Below are positions 34,600 to 43,772 of a stretch of 64,000 bases of DNA, one piece after another (position 1 is the stretch's first letter; the number at the start of each line of letters is the position of its first letter). The translations under genes and the position numbers were made by a program. Source of the stretch: Pseudomonas paralcaligenes (GTDB lineage: Bacteria > Pseudomonadota > Gammaproteobacteria > Pseudomonadales > Pseudomonadaceae); the NCBI RefSeq assembly GCF_019655855.1, contig NZ_BPFX01000014.1:1-64000 (forward strand). Reading direction: 5' to 3'. Below the pieces are notes generated by a model. The model was given only the letters and a program-made list of their open reading frames with translations. It did no database searches and was not told the origin of the DNA.

Positions 34600-35942
34600 G
34601 CGGCGGCAAGCGGCAGATGAGCATCGGCATGAACATCCTCGGCTTCGGCGCCCACGCCGCGGCCTGGCGCACCGGCGAGGCGCCGGCCCATGCGCTGACC
34701 GATCTCGACTACTTCACCCACATCGCCAAGGTGTCCGAGCGCGGCACCCTGGACGCGATCTTCCTGGCCGACGGCCCGGCGCTGGCCGGCGATGTGTCCC
34801 GCCAGCCCTCGGGCCGGCTGGAGCCGACCGTGCTGCTCACCGCCATCGCCCTGGCGACCCGTCACATCGGCGTGATCGCCACCGCCTCCAGCACCTTCAA
34901 CGAGCCGTTCAACCTGGCCCGGCGCCTGGCCTCGGTGGACCACGTCAGCGGCGGGCGCGCGGCCTGGAACGTGGTCACCACCTACAACGACGCCGCCGCG
35001 CAGAACTTCGGCCAGGCGGGTTCGGCGCTGCATGCCGAGCGCTACGGCCGCGCCGAGGAATTCGTCGAGGTGGTGCAGAAGCTGTGGGACAGCTGGGAGG
35101 ACGACGCCATCGTCGGCGACGCCGCGCGCGGCGTGTTCGCCGACCCGGCCAAGGTCCACACCATCGACTTCGTCGGCAAGCACTTCTCGGTGCGCGGGCC
35201 GCTCAACGTGCCGCGCTCGCCGCAAGGCCGCCCGGTGATCGTCCAGGCCGGCTCGTCCGAGGGCGGCAAGACGCTCGGCTCGCGTTACGCCGACGCCATC
35301 TTCACCACCCAGACCACCCTGGCCGATGGCCAGGCCTTCTATCAGGAGATGAAGAACCGCGCCCGCGCCTGGGGCCGCAACCCGGACCACCTGAAGATCA
35401 TGCCCGGCCTGTCCACGGTGATCGGCAGCACCGAGGCCGAGGCCCGGGCGCGCTTCGACCGGCTCAACGACTACCTGGGCGAGAGCAGCCTGGTCCAGCA
35501 GATCGCCTTCCGCATCGGCATCCCGCTGGACGAACTGGACCTGGATGCCGAGCTGCCCTGGCAGCGCATCGGCCCGGTCAGCGAGTTCAAGGGCTCGCAC
35601 GGCTTCCTCGAGGCGCAACTGAACCTGGCGCGGCGCGAGAGGCTCAGCGTGCGCGAGCTGTCGCGACGCATCCTGGTCGGCCACCGGCTGATCGTCGGCA
35701 CGCCGGAGCAGGTCGCCGACACCCTGGAGGAATGGTTCCTGGCCGGCGCCGCCGACGGCTTCAACATCATGCCGGACAGCTTCCCCTCCGGAGTCGAGAG
35801 CTTCGTCGACGAGGTGGTGCCGCTGCTGCGCAAGCGCGGGGTTTTCCGCCACGAATACAGCGGTCGCACCCTGCGCGATCACCTGGGCCTGCCGCACCCG
35901 CGCAGCCAGTACGAACGTACCGACCAGGCCGCCTCGGCCTGA
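34596..35942 (+). CDS. LLM-class FMN-dependent monooxygenase (NtaA/SnaA/DszA type), copy 1
   Basis: The 448-residue luciferase-like TIM-barrel protein contains FLADGPALAGDVSRQPSGRLEPTVLLTAIALAT, ASVDHVSGGRAAWNVVTTYNDAAAQNFG, ERYGRAEEFVEVVQKLWDSW and PVIVQAGSS, all typical of the NtaA/SnaA/DszA group. These two-component enzymes use FMNH2 and O2 to cleave C-N or C-S bonds. The gene is ATGA-coupled to the SfnB/DszC-like gene. Both would need FMNH2 from a reductase not seen in this window. Confidence 0.92.
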   Translation: MSGGKRQMSIGMNILGFGAHAAAWRTGEAPAHALTDLDYFTHIAKVSERGTLDAIFLADGPALAGDVSRQPSGRLEPTVLLTAIALATRHIGVIATASSTFNEPFNLARRLASVDHVSGGRAAWNVVTTYNDAAAQNFGQAGSALHAERYGRAEEFVEVVQKLWDSWEDDAIVGDAARGVFADPAKVHTIDFVGKHFSVRGPLNVPRSPQGRPVIVQAGSSEGGKTLGSRYADAIFTTQTTLADGQAFYQEMKNRARAWGRNPDHLKIMPGLSTVIGSTEAEARARFDRLNDYLGESSLVQQIAFRIGIPLDELDLDAELPWQRIGPVSEFKGSHGFLEAQLNLARRERLSVRELSRRILVGHRLIVGTPEQVADTLEEWFLAGAADGFNIMPDSFPSGVESFVDEVVPLLRKRGVFRHEYSGRTLRDHLGLPHPRSQYERTDQAASA

Positions 35943-35946
35943 ATCC

Positions 35947-35999
35947 GTAGGGCGGGTGCAACCCGCCGCCATCTGGTTGGCGGGTTGCACCCGCCCTAC
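35947..35999. repeat. Perfect 21-bp inverted repeat between LLM and aldo/keto reductase genes
   Basis: GTAGGGCGGGTGCAACCCGCC is mirrored exactly after an 11-base loop. It is a REP-like palindrome inside the cluster and could stabilise or end the upstream transcript. Confidence 0.7.
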
Positions 36000-36031
36000 G
36001 CCAAACAACCGCCATTGCGTGAGACACATCC

Positions 36032-37087
36032 ATGAAATACCGCCCACTCGGCAACAGTGACATCCGGGTCAGCGCCATCGGCCTCGGCAGCATGACCTGG
36101 GGCCACCAGAACAGCGAAGCGGACGCCCACCGCCAGCTAGACCTCGCCCTGTCCCGCGGGGTCAACCTGGTGGACACGGCGGAGATGTACCCCACGCCGA
36201 CCCGTGGCGAGACCTGGGGCAGCACCGAGCGCTTCATCGGCTCCTGGCTGGCGAAAAGCAAGCGCCGCCAGGACATCGTGCTGGCCAGCAAGATCGTCGG
36301 CCCGCCCTGGTTCCCGTCGCAGAACCACATCCGCGAGGGCAAGAGCCGGCACGACGCGAAGAACCTGCGCCTCGCGCTGCTGGGCAGCCTCGACCGCCTG
36401 CAGACCGACTACCTGGACCTCTACCAGTTGCACTGGCCGGACCGCAGCACCAACTTCTTCGGCCTGCGCGACTACCCCTGGGTGGAGAACGAGGAGAGCG
36501 TCGCCATCGAGGAGACCCTGTCCGCCCTGGCGGACCTGGTGAAGGAGGGGCTGATCCGCCATGTCGGCGTGTCCAACGAGACGCCCTGGGGCGTGGCCCG
36601 CTTCCTCCAGGCCGCGGAGCGCCTCGGCCTGCCGCGCATCGTCAGCATCCAGAACCCCTACAGCCTGCTCAACCGCCAGTACGAGGGCGGCCTGGCCGAG
36701 TTCAGCCATCGCGAGGGGGTGGGCCTGCTGGCCTATTCGCCGCTGGCCTTCGGCGTGCTCACCGGCAAGTACCTGGACGGCGCCCAGCCGGAGGGCGCGC
36801 GGCTGTCGGCCGGCTCGGCCTACGGGCGCTTCGGCCGCTACGCCAGCGAGGAGGCCGGCCGCGCCGTGCGCGCCTACGTGGAGCTGGCGCGGTCGCGCGG
36901 CCTGTCGCCGGCGCAGCTGGCGCTGGCCTTCGTCCTCGACCGTCCGTTCGTCACCAGCGCGCTGATCGGCGCCACCAGCCTGGCGCAACTGGAAGAGAAC
37001 CTGGGCAGCCTGGAGCTGGCCCTGGACGACGGCCTGGTGGAGGCGATCGACGCCATCCACGCGCGCCTGCCCAACCCGTCGCCGTGA
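36032..37087 (+). CDS. Aldo/keto reductase (Tas-like), copy 1
   Basis: The 351-residue TIM-barrel protein has the catalytic set for this family: Asp and Tyr in VDTAEMYPTP, Lys in LASKIVG and His in LYQLHWPDRS. The NADPH site is near the C-terminus (SALIGATSLAQLEENL). It resembles E. coli Tas in length and in WGSTERFIGSWL. It lies between the LLM gene and the second permease and may reduce an aldehyde released by the monooxygenases. TGCGTGAGACACATCC precedes the ATG; the ribosome-binding site is weak. Confidence 0.93.
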   Translation: MKYRPLGNSDIRVSAIGLGSMTWGHQNSEADAHRQLDLALSRGVNLVDTAEMYPTPTRGETWGSTERFIGSWLAKSKRRQDIVLASKIVGPPWFPSQNHIREGKSRHDAKNLRLALLGSLDRLQTDYLDLYQLHWPDRSTNFFGLRDYPWVENEESVAIEETLSALADLVKEGLIRHVGVSNETPWGVARFLQAAERLGLPRIVSIQNPYSLLNRQYEGGLAEFSHREGVGLLAYSPLAFGVLTGKYLDGAQPEGARLSAGSAYGRFGRYASEEAGRAVRAYVELARSRGLSPAQLALAFVLDRPFVTSALIGATSLAQLEENLGSLELALDDGLVEAIDAIHARLPNPSP

Positions 37088-37103
37088 GCCGGAGGAACGC
37101 GCC

Positions 37104-37988
37104 ATGAGTCTTTCCGCTCCCGACACCCTGGCCGGCCCGCGCGCCGTGCCGGGCTGGCGCCTGCCGGCCTGGTCGCTGGTCGCCCTGCGCCGCCCGGGGC
37201 TGCTGCTGGCCGGCCTGTTCGTCCTGCTGTTGCTGTTGGCCAGCCTCGAACCGGCCTGGCTGGTGCGCAGCGATCCGTTGGCGGCCAGCGCCCGCGACGC
37301 CTTCCAGGCGCCCAGCCTGGCCCACTGGCTGGGCACCGACGAGAACGGCCGCGACGTGTTCGCGCGCCTGGTCCACGGCGCCCGCGCCTCGCTGCTGATG
37401 GGCGTGGCGGCCACCCTCATCGCGCTGCTCGGCGGCGTCGCCTTCGGCCTCGCGGCCGGTCTTGGCCACCGCTGGGTGGACGCGGCGATCATGCGCTTCG
37501 TCGACGTGCTGCTGGCCTTCCCGGACCTGCTGCTGGCCCTGCTGATCATCACCTTCTGGGGCCAGGGCATGCTCAACGCGATCATCGCCATCGGCATCGC
37601 CGGCATCCCGCGCTTCGCCCGCATGGTCCGCGCGCAGACCCTGGTGGTGCGCCGCGCGCCCTACGTGGAGGCGGCGCTGACCCTGGGCCTGCCGCGTCCG
37701 GTGGTGATCCTGCGCCACGTGCTGCCCAACGCCGTCAAGCCGATCCTGATCCTCGCCACCATCAGCATCGGCGGCAACATCGCCGCCGGCGCCTCGCTGA
37801 GCTTCCTCGGCTTCGGCGCGCCGCCGCCGGCGCCGGAGTGGGGCTCGATGCTTTCGGTGGGGCGCAACTTCCTGGCCAACGCCTGGTGGCTGGTGGCCGC
37901 GCCCGGCGTGGCGGTGACCCTGACCGTGGTGGCGATCACCGCGCTGGGCCGCGCCCTGCTGAAACACAGCGAGGGCAAGGCGCCATGA
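37104..37988 (+). CDS. ABC transporter permease, DppC type
   Basis: This 294-residue protein begins with a cytoplasmic tail and one membrane segment (LLLAGLFVLLLLLASLEPAW). The DppC marker HWLGTDENGRDVFARLVHGARASLLMG follows, then four or five more segments and the ATPase-contact loop VEAALTLGLPRPVVILRHVLPNA. It partners the DppB-type protein at 32264. GGAGGAACGCGCC precedes the ATG. Its TGA overlaps the start of the ATPase gene. Confidence 0.95.
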   Translation: MSLSAPDTLAGPRAVPGWRLPAWSLVALRRPGLLLAGLFVLLLLLASLEPAWLVRSDPLAASARDAFQAPSLAHWLGTDENGRDVFARLVHGARASLLMGVAATLIALLGGVAFGLAAGLGHRWVDAAIMRFVDVLLAFPDLLLALLIITFWGQGMLNAIIAIGIAGIPRFARMVRAQTLVVRRAPYVEAALTLGLPRPVVILRHVLPNAVKPILILATISIGGNIAAGASLSFLGFGAPPPAPEWGSMLSVGRNFLANAWWLVAAPGVAVTLTVVAITALGRALLKHSEGKAP

Positions 37989-39643
37989 CCACGTTGATCG
38001 CACCGCTCGCGCCGCTGGTCGAGGTCAATGATCTGCGCGTGGGCTTCGCCGGCGCCGAGCCGGTGGTCAAGGGCGTGTCCTTCCAGCTGTACCGGGGCGA
38101 GTGCCTGGCCCTGGTCGGCGAGTCCGGCTCGGGCAAGAGCGTCACCTCGCGCACCCTGGTCGGGCTGTCGGGGCAGGGCGCGCAGGTCCGGGCCGGCCAC
38201 CTGCGCTTCGACGGGCAGGACCTGCTGGCGCGCCGCCCGCGCGACTGGCAGGCGATCCGTGGCGGGCGCATCGGCTTCGTCATGCAGGACGCCCTCGGCT
38301 CCCTCGACCCGCTGCGCCCGGTCGGCCGGGAGATCGACGAGGCGCTGCGCCTGCACACCACGCTGAACCGCGAGGAGCGGGAGGCGCGGGTGATCGAGCT
38401 GCTGCGCTCGGTGGGCATCCCGCAGCCGGAGCTGCGCGCCCGGCAGTACCCGCACCAGCTCTCCGGCGGCCTGCGCCAGCGCGCGCTGATCGCCTCAGCC
38501 ATCGCCTGCGAGCCGGACCTGCTGATCGCCGACGAGCCGACCACGGCGCTGGACGCCACGGTGCAGGCCCAGGTCATGGCGCTGCTGGAATCCCTGCGCA
38601 GCCGCGACCGGGCCATGCTGGTGGTCAGCCACGACATGGCCGTGGTGTCGCGCCTGGCCGACCGGGTGGCGGTGATGCGCCACGGCGAGATCGTCGAGCA
38701 GGGCCCGGTCGAGCAGGTGCTCTACGCGCCGCGCGAGGCCTACACCAAGTCGCTGCTGCGCGCCGCCGCGGCGGTGCACGTGCGGCGCGACCCGGCGCTG
38801 TCCAGCGACAACGCCGACGCCTTCGCCGAACGCCCGGCGGTGGTCGAGGCGCGGGACCTGGCGAAGAGCTTCGTCGGCCCCGACGGCGAGGCCCGCGCGG
38901 CGGTGACGCCGACCTCCTTCGTGCTGCGCGCGGGGGAGACCCTGGGCATCGTCGGCGAGTCCGGCTCGGGCAAGACCACCCTGACGCGCATGGTGCTGGC
39001 CCTGGAGCGGCCGGACGACGGCGAGGTGCTGCTGCGCGGCCGTCCCTGGCGCTCGCTGTCCGCCCCCGAGCAGCGCCGCGAGCGGCGGCGCATCCAGGTG
39101 GTGTTCCAGGACCCGCTCGGCTCGTTCGACCCGCGCTACACGGTCGGCCGGGTGCTCGACGAGGCCCTGGCGGTGGCCGCCGTGCCCGCCGGCGCTCCGC
39201 GCCGGCAGCGGGCGGAGGAGCTGCTGCGGCTGGTCCAGCTCGACCCGGCGCTGCTGGCGCGGCGGCCCATCGAGCTGTCCGGCGGCCAGCGCCAGCGCGT
39301 CGCCATCGCCCGGGCGCTGGCGGCGGAGCCGGAGGTGCTGGTGTGCGACGAACCGGTCTCGGCGCTGGACGTGTCGGTGCAGGCGCAGATCCTCCAGCTG
39401 CTCGCCGACCTCAAGCAGCGCCTGGGCCTGGCCTGCCTGTTCATCTCCCACGACCTGGGGGTGGTGCAGCAGGTCAGCGACCGCGTGCTGGTGATGAAGG
39501 ACGGCGCGGTGGTCGAGAGCGGCCCCGTGCGCGAGGTCTTCGCCCGGCCGCGCCACGCCTACACGCGCACCCTGCTGGCGGCGATTCCCTTCCTGTACAT
39601 CCACGAGGAGCGCGGCGTCCGTGTCGAAGCAATTGCTCATTAA
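37985..39643 (+). CDS. Fused double ABC ATPase (DppD-DppF type)
   Basis: The 552-residue protein contains two complete ATP-binding domains. The first (about 10-265) has Walker A GESGSGKS, signature LSGGLRQR and Walker B LLIADEPTTALD. The second (about 285-545) has GESGSGKTT, LSGGQRQR and VLVCDEPVSALD. The signature of the first has Leu instead of Gln after LSGG, which is common in such fusions. It energises the DppB/DppC pair. The GTG start of the next gene lies inside its 3' end. Confidence 0.96.
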   Translation: MTTLIAPLAPLVEVNDLRVGFAGAEPVVKGVSFQLYRGECLALVGESGSGKSVTSRTLVGLSGQGAQVRAGHLRFDGQDLLARRPRDWQAIRGGRIGFVMQDALGSLDPLRPVGREIDEALRLHTTLNREEREARVIELLRSVGIPQPELRARQYPHQLSGGLRQRALIASAIACEPDLLIADEPTTALDATVQAQVMALLESLRSRDRAMLVVSHDMAVVSRLADRVAVMRHGEIVEQGPVEQVLYAPREAYTKSLLRAAAAVHVRRDPALSSDNADAFAERPAVVEARDLAKSFVGPDGEARAAVTPTSFVLRAGETLGIVGESGSGKTTLTRMVLALERPDDGEVLLRGRPWRSLSAPEQRRERRRIQVVFQDPLGSFDPRYTVGRVLDEALAVAAVPAGAPRRQRAEELLRLVQLDPALLARRPIELSGGQRQRVAIARALAAEPEVLVCDEPVSALDVSVQAQILQLLADLKQRLGLACLFISHDLGVVQQVSDRVLVMKDGAVVESGPVREVFARPRHAYTRTLLAAIPFLYIHEERGVRVEAIAH

Positions 39644-41045
39644 CCTGTTCGAGATGAACTGCGTCAGCCACATCGTCCACGGCCTGTGGGTGCACCCGGA
39701 GAACAACCGGCACCGCTTCAACGACCTGGACTACTGGACCGAACTGGCGCAGCTGCTGGAGTTCGGCACCTTCGACGGGGTGTTCCTGGCCGATGTGGTC
39801 GGCGCCTACGACCAGTTCCGCGGCGGCCCCGAGACCGCCCTGCGCGAGGCGGTGCAGATACCCAGCAACGATCCGCTGCTGGTGATCCCGGCGATGGCCG
39901 CGGTGACCCACCACCTGGGCTTCGGCGCCACCTTCTCCACCACCTACGAGCCGCCGTTCGCCTTCGCCCGGCGCATGAGCACCTTGGACCACCTGACCAA
40001 GGGGCGGGTCGGCTGGAACATCGTCACCTCCTACTTGCCCAACGCCGCGCGCAACTTCGGCCTGGACGGCGAGGTGCCCCACGACCACCGCTACGAGATC
40101 GCCGACGAATACCTGGACGTGCTGTACAAGCTCTGGGAAGGCTCCTGGGACGACGACGCGGTGCTGCTGGACCGGGCCAACCGGGGCTACACCGACCCCG
40201 CCAAGGTGCGCTACATCGACCACGTGGGCGAGCACTTCAGGGTGGCCGGGCCGCACCTCTGCCAGCCCTCGCCGCAGCGCACCCCGGTGCTGTTCCAGGC
40301 CACCGGCTCGCCGGCCGGCATGGAGTTCGCCGGGCGCCACGCCGAGGTGGTGTTCACCGGCGGCGCCACGCCCGAGGCAGTACGCCGCAACATCGAGCAG
40401 ATGCGGGCGAAGGCGCGGGCCCACGGCCGCGATCCGGCGGGGCTGAAGTTCATCGTCCAGGCCGGGGTGATCGTCGGCCGCACCGACCTGGAAGTGCAGG
40501 ACAAGCTGCGCAGCTACCGCCGCCTGCACAGCGTCGAGGGCGCCCTGGCGCACATGCAGGCGCCGCTGGACCTCACCGCGTTCCCACCGCAGGCGCGGCT
40601 GGCCGACGTGCTGCCGCAGGACGGCGCGACCTGGGGCCTGCTGCGGCACAACGACCCGAACGCCACGGTGGCCGACGCCCTGGCGCGGATCAACGGCTTC
40701 AACGAGGGGCGCTTCTTCGTCGCCGGCACGCCGAAGACGGTGGCCGACGAGATCGAGAAGTGGCTCGACGAGGACGGCATCGACGGCATCAACCTGCGCC
40801 AGTACCTGTCGTTCGAGACGGCGCGGGACTTCATCGAACTGGTGGTGCCCGAACTGCGCCGGCGCGGCCGCTTCCGCGACGCCTACACCTCCGGCGAGAC
40901 CCTGCGCGAGCGCCTGTTCGGCGCCGGCCGCGCGCGGCTGCCGGGCGACCACCACGGGGCGCGCTACCGCGACCCGGCGGCGCTTGGCGCCGCCCGTGAA
41001 CCACTGCGTTTCCCGCCTGAGGCCCTGGCAGCCGTGGGGGCATGA
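39621..41045 (+). CDS. LLM-class FMN-dependent monooxygenase (NtaA/SnaA/DszA type), copy 2
   Basis: The 474-residue protein shares with copy 1 the blocks FGTFDGVFLADVVG, MSTLDHLTKGRVGWNIVTSYLPNAARNFG, IADEYLDVLYKLWEGSW and TPVLFQATGSPAG, and is longer, like DszA/NtaA. It is probably a C-S or C-N bond-cleaving monooxygenase using FMNH2. GTG 39621, with GAGGAG upstream, overlaps the ATPase gene by 23 bases. Its TGA overlaps the next ATG. Confidence 0.92.
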   Translation: MSKQLLINLFEMNCVSHIVHGLWVHPENNRHRFNDLDYWTELAQLLEFGTFDGVFLADVVGAYDQFRGGPETALREAVQIPSNDPLLVIPAMAAVTHHLGFGATFSTTYEPPFAFARRMSTLDHLTKGRVGWNIVTSYLPNAARNFGLDGEVPHDHRYEIADEYLDVLYKLWEGSWDDDAVLLDRANRGYTDPAKVRYIDHVGEHFRVAGPHLCQPSPQRTPVLFQATGSPAGMEFAGRHAEVVFTGGATPEAVRRNIEQMRAKARAHGRDPAGLKFIVQAGVIVGRTDLEVQDKLRSYRRLHSVEGALAHMQAPLDLTAFPPQARLADVLPQDGATWGLLRHNDPNATVADALARINGFNEGRFFVAGTPKTVADEIEKWLDEDGIDGINLRQYLSFETARDFIELVVPELRRRGRFRDAYTSGETLRERLFGAGRARLPGDHHGARYRDPAALGAAREPLRFPPEALAAVGA

Positions 41046-42325
41046 ACATGAGAAAGAAACAACGTCAGGGAGCCAGCCGCACCGCCGCGGCACTGCGCAC
41101 CCTGCCTACCGGGATGATCGATATGAGCCTGCAGCTATCCAGCACTACTTCCAAGGGTTTCCTCGGCGTGGCCGAGCTGCGCCGGCGCGCCGTCACGCGC
41201 CTGGCGCGGATAGGCGAGGGCGCCGCCGAGCGCGAGCGCCAGCGCGAACTGCCGCACCGGCAGATCCGCGAACTGGCCGAGGACCGCCTGCTGACCTGGC
41301 GGATTCCCCAGGCCTACGGCGGCAGCGGCGCCAGCGTGCGCGAGGTGGTGCAGTTCGTCGTCGACCTGGCGGCGGTGGACTCCAACGTCGCCCAGGCGCT
41401 GCGCCCGAGCTTCTCCTTCATCGAGGGGCTGCTGGTGCGCGGCAGCGAGGAGGAGCGCGAGCGCTGGTTCCCGCGCTACCTGGCCGGCGAGGTGTTCGGC
41501 AACGCCGGCTGGGAAATCGGTGGCGCCAACGGCGCCATCAGCGCGCGCATCGTGCGCGAGGGCGACCACTACCGGGCCAGCGGCAGCAAGTTCTACAGCA
41601 CCGGCTCGCTGTACGCCGACTGGGTCAGCGCCGTGGCGCTGGACGAGAACGAGCAGCCGGTGTCCTTCATCCTGCCGCGCGACCGCGAGGGCCTGGTGCT
41701 GCTCGACGACTTCGACGCGATGGGCCAGCGCCTCACTGCCAGCGGCACCACCGAGCTGAACGACGTGCTGGTGCATGCGCACGAACTCCGCACGCGGCCG
41801 AACGAGGAGGGCCAGCGCTCCATCGTCACCCCCTTCCTGCAACTGTTCCTCGCCGCGGTGGAGGCGGGCATCGCCCGCAACGCCCTGAACGACGCGGTGA
41901 GCTTCGCCCGGGACCACGCCCGGCCGATCAAGCACAGCAGCGCCAGCCGCTCGGTGGACGACCCCTACGTGGAACTCGCGGTGGGCGAAATCTCGGCCCG
42001 CGCCTTCGCCGCCGAGGCCCTGGTGCTGCGTGCCGCCGACAGCATCGACGCGGCCTGGGCCGAAGGGCTGAGCCAGGAGGCGGTGACCCGCGCCTCGGTG
42101 GACGTGGCCCAGACCCAGTACCTAGCGGTGGAGTCGGCGCTCAAGGCCAGCGAGCTGCTGTTCGACGTCGGCGGCGCCTCCACCACCGGGCGTGGCCACA
42201 ACCTCGACCGCCACTGGCGCAACGCCCGCACCGTGGCCAACCACAACCCGCGCCACTGGAAGGCCGCGGCGGTCGGCGCCTGGCGCCTGAAGGGCACGGA
42301 GCCGCCGAACTCCGGGCTGTTCTGA
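41042..42325 (+). CDS. Acyl-CoA-dehydrogenase-fold flavin oxidoreductase (SfnB/DszC-like), copy 2
   Basis: The 427-residue protein aligns by eye with copy 1: RIPQAYGGSGASVREVVQFVVDLAAVDSN, SGSKFYSTGSLYADWVSAV, LFDVGGASTTGRGHNLDRHWRNARTVANHNP. ATG 41042 overlaps the LLM stop; a start nearer ATG 41123 (MSLQLSS) is possible because the first 27 residues are basic and unlike the family. It forms the second monooxygenase pair of the cluster. Confidence 0.87.
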   Translation: MNMRKKQRQGASRTAAALRTLPTGMIDMSLQLSSTTSKGFLGVAELRRRAVTRLARIGEGAAERERQRELPHRQIRELAEDRLLTWRIPQAYGGSGASVREVVQFVVDLAAVDSNVAQALRPSFSFIEGLLVRGSEEERERWFPRYLAGEVFGNAGWEIGGANGAISARIVREGDHYRASGSKFYSTGSLYADWVSAVALDENEQPVSFILPRDREGLVLLDDFDAMGQRLTASGTTELNDVLVHAHELRTRPNEEGQRSIVTPFLQLFLAAVEAGIARNALNDAVSFARDHARPIKHSSASRSVDDPYVELAVGEISARAFAAEALVLRAADSIDAAWAEGLSQEAVTRASVDVAQTQYLAVESALKASELLFDVGGASTTGRGHNLDRHWRNARTVANHNPRHWKAAAVGAWRLKGTEPPNSGLF

Positions 42326-42326
42326 G

Positions 42327-43772
42327 GTGGGCCGCCGGGAGCCCCTGGAGGTCGCCCGGGCCGAGCCGGCGGCCTCGCCATCGGTGGCCCCACCGTTCCG
42401 CCGCGCGGTGCCCACCATCATCGGCTGCGCGCTGTTCATGGAGCTGCTCGACGCCACCGCCGTGCTCACCGCGCTGCCGCAGATGGCGGCCGAGTTCGGC
42501 GAGCCGACGGTGCGCATGAACCTGGTGGTGTCGCTGTACCTGCTGGCGGTGGCGCTGTTCGTGCCGGTCAGCGGCTGGGCGGCGGACCGCTTCGGCCCGC
42601 GCCGGGTGTTCGTCTTCGCCATCGGCCTGTTCATGGCCGCCTCGCTGGCTTGTGCGGCTTCCACCTCGCTGCTGCAACTATCGCTGTCGCGCCTGCTGCA
42701 GGGCGCGGCGGGGGCGATGATGGTGCCGGTGGGGCAGGTGATCCTGCTGCGCTGGGCGCGTCGCGAGCACCTGCTGCAGGCCATGGCGTTCCTCTCGATT
42801 CCCGCGCTGATCGGCCCGGTGCTGGGCCCGCCCCTGGGCGGGCTGCTGGTCAGCGTGCTGTCGTGGCACTGGATCTTCCTGATCAACCTGCCCATCGGCG
42901 TGCTCGGCATCCTGATGATCCGCCGCCACGTGCCGGCCCATCCGGGCCAGCCCGGGGCGCGGCTGGACGGGCGCGGCTTCCTGCTCAGCGGGGTCGGCCT
43001 GGCTTGCCTGGTGTTCGCCTTCGAGGCCATCGGCCACGGCCTGCTGCCACTCGCCTGGGCCGTCGTCCTGCTGCTGGTCGGGCTGGCCAGCGCGTCGCTC
43101 TACGTGCGCCATGCGCGGCGCGTGGCGCAGCCGCTGATCGACCTGCGCCTGCTGCGGGTGCCGACCTTCGCCACGGCGATCTGGGCCGGCAACCTGTTCC
43201 GCCTGGGCAGCGCCTCGCAGCCGTTCCTGCTGGTACTGCTGTTCCAGGTGGGCTTCGGCCTCAGCCCGCTGGTGGCCGGCCTGCTGACCCTGGCCGGCGG
43301 CGCGGGTGCGCTGACCATCAAGTTCCTCTCGGTGCGCATCGTCCAGCGCTTCGGCTTCCGCCGCACGCTGATGGGCAACGCGCTGCTGGCCGGCTGTTCC
43401 ATCGCCCTGTGCGCGGTGTTTGAGGCGCAGACGCCGTACTGGGTGATCGTCCTGCTGCTGTTCGTCGGCGGCATCATCCGCTCCCTGCAGTTCAGCACCC
43501 TGGGCGCGCTGACCTTCTCCGACGTGCCGGCGGAGCTGGCCAGCCGCGCCAGCAGCCTGTCGGCGATGTCCATGCAGCTCAGCATGAGCCTGGCCGTGGG
43601 CCTGGCGGCGGTGCTGCTGAGCGCGATCATGAACCTGCGCGGCCACACGGAAATCCAGGCCTCGGACCTGAGCCTGGCGATGCTGCTGTGCGGCATGCTG
43701 TGCGCGTCGTCCTGGCTGCTGTTCCGCCGCCTGGGCCGACAGGCCGGCAGCGCCGTCACCGGTACCCCGTAG
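42327..43772 (+). CDS. MFS transporter, DHA2 (EmrB/QacA) type
   Basis: This 481-residue inner-membrane protein has about 14 hydrophobic segments, the motif GWAADRFGPRRVF between segments 2 and 3, and the drug-exporter motif-C-like GPVLGPPLGGLL. Such proteins export drugs or metabolites with a proton. The GTG at 42327 is two bases after the previous stop. In this setting it may remove a product of the monooxygenases. Its TAG stop is the start of a REP copy. Confidence 0.92.
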   Translation: MGRREPLEVARAEPAASPSVAPPFRRAVPTIIGCALFMELLDATAVLTALPQMAAEFGEPTVRMNLVVSLYLLAVALFVPVSGWAADRFGPRRVFVFAIGLFMAASLACAASTSLLQLSLSRLLQGAAGAMMVPVGQVILLRWARREHLLQAMAFLSIPALIGPVLGPPLGGLLVSVLSWHWIFLINLPIGVLGILMIRRHVPAHPGQPGARLDGRGFLLSGVGLACLVFAFEAIGHGLLPLAWAVVLLLVGLASASLYVRHARRVAQPLIDLRLLRVPTFATAIWAGNLFRLGSASQPFLLVLLFQVGFGLSPLVAGLLTLAGGAGALTIKFLSVRIVQRFGFRRTLMGNALLAGCSIALCAVFEAQTPYWVIVLLLFVGGIIRSLQFSTLGALTFSDVPAELASRASSLSAMSMQLSMSLAVGLAAVLLSAIMNLRGHTEIQASDLSLAMLLCGMLCASSWLLFRRLGRQAGSAVTGTP

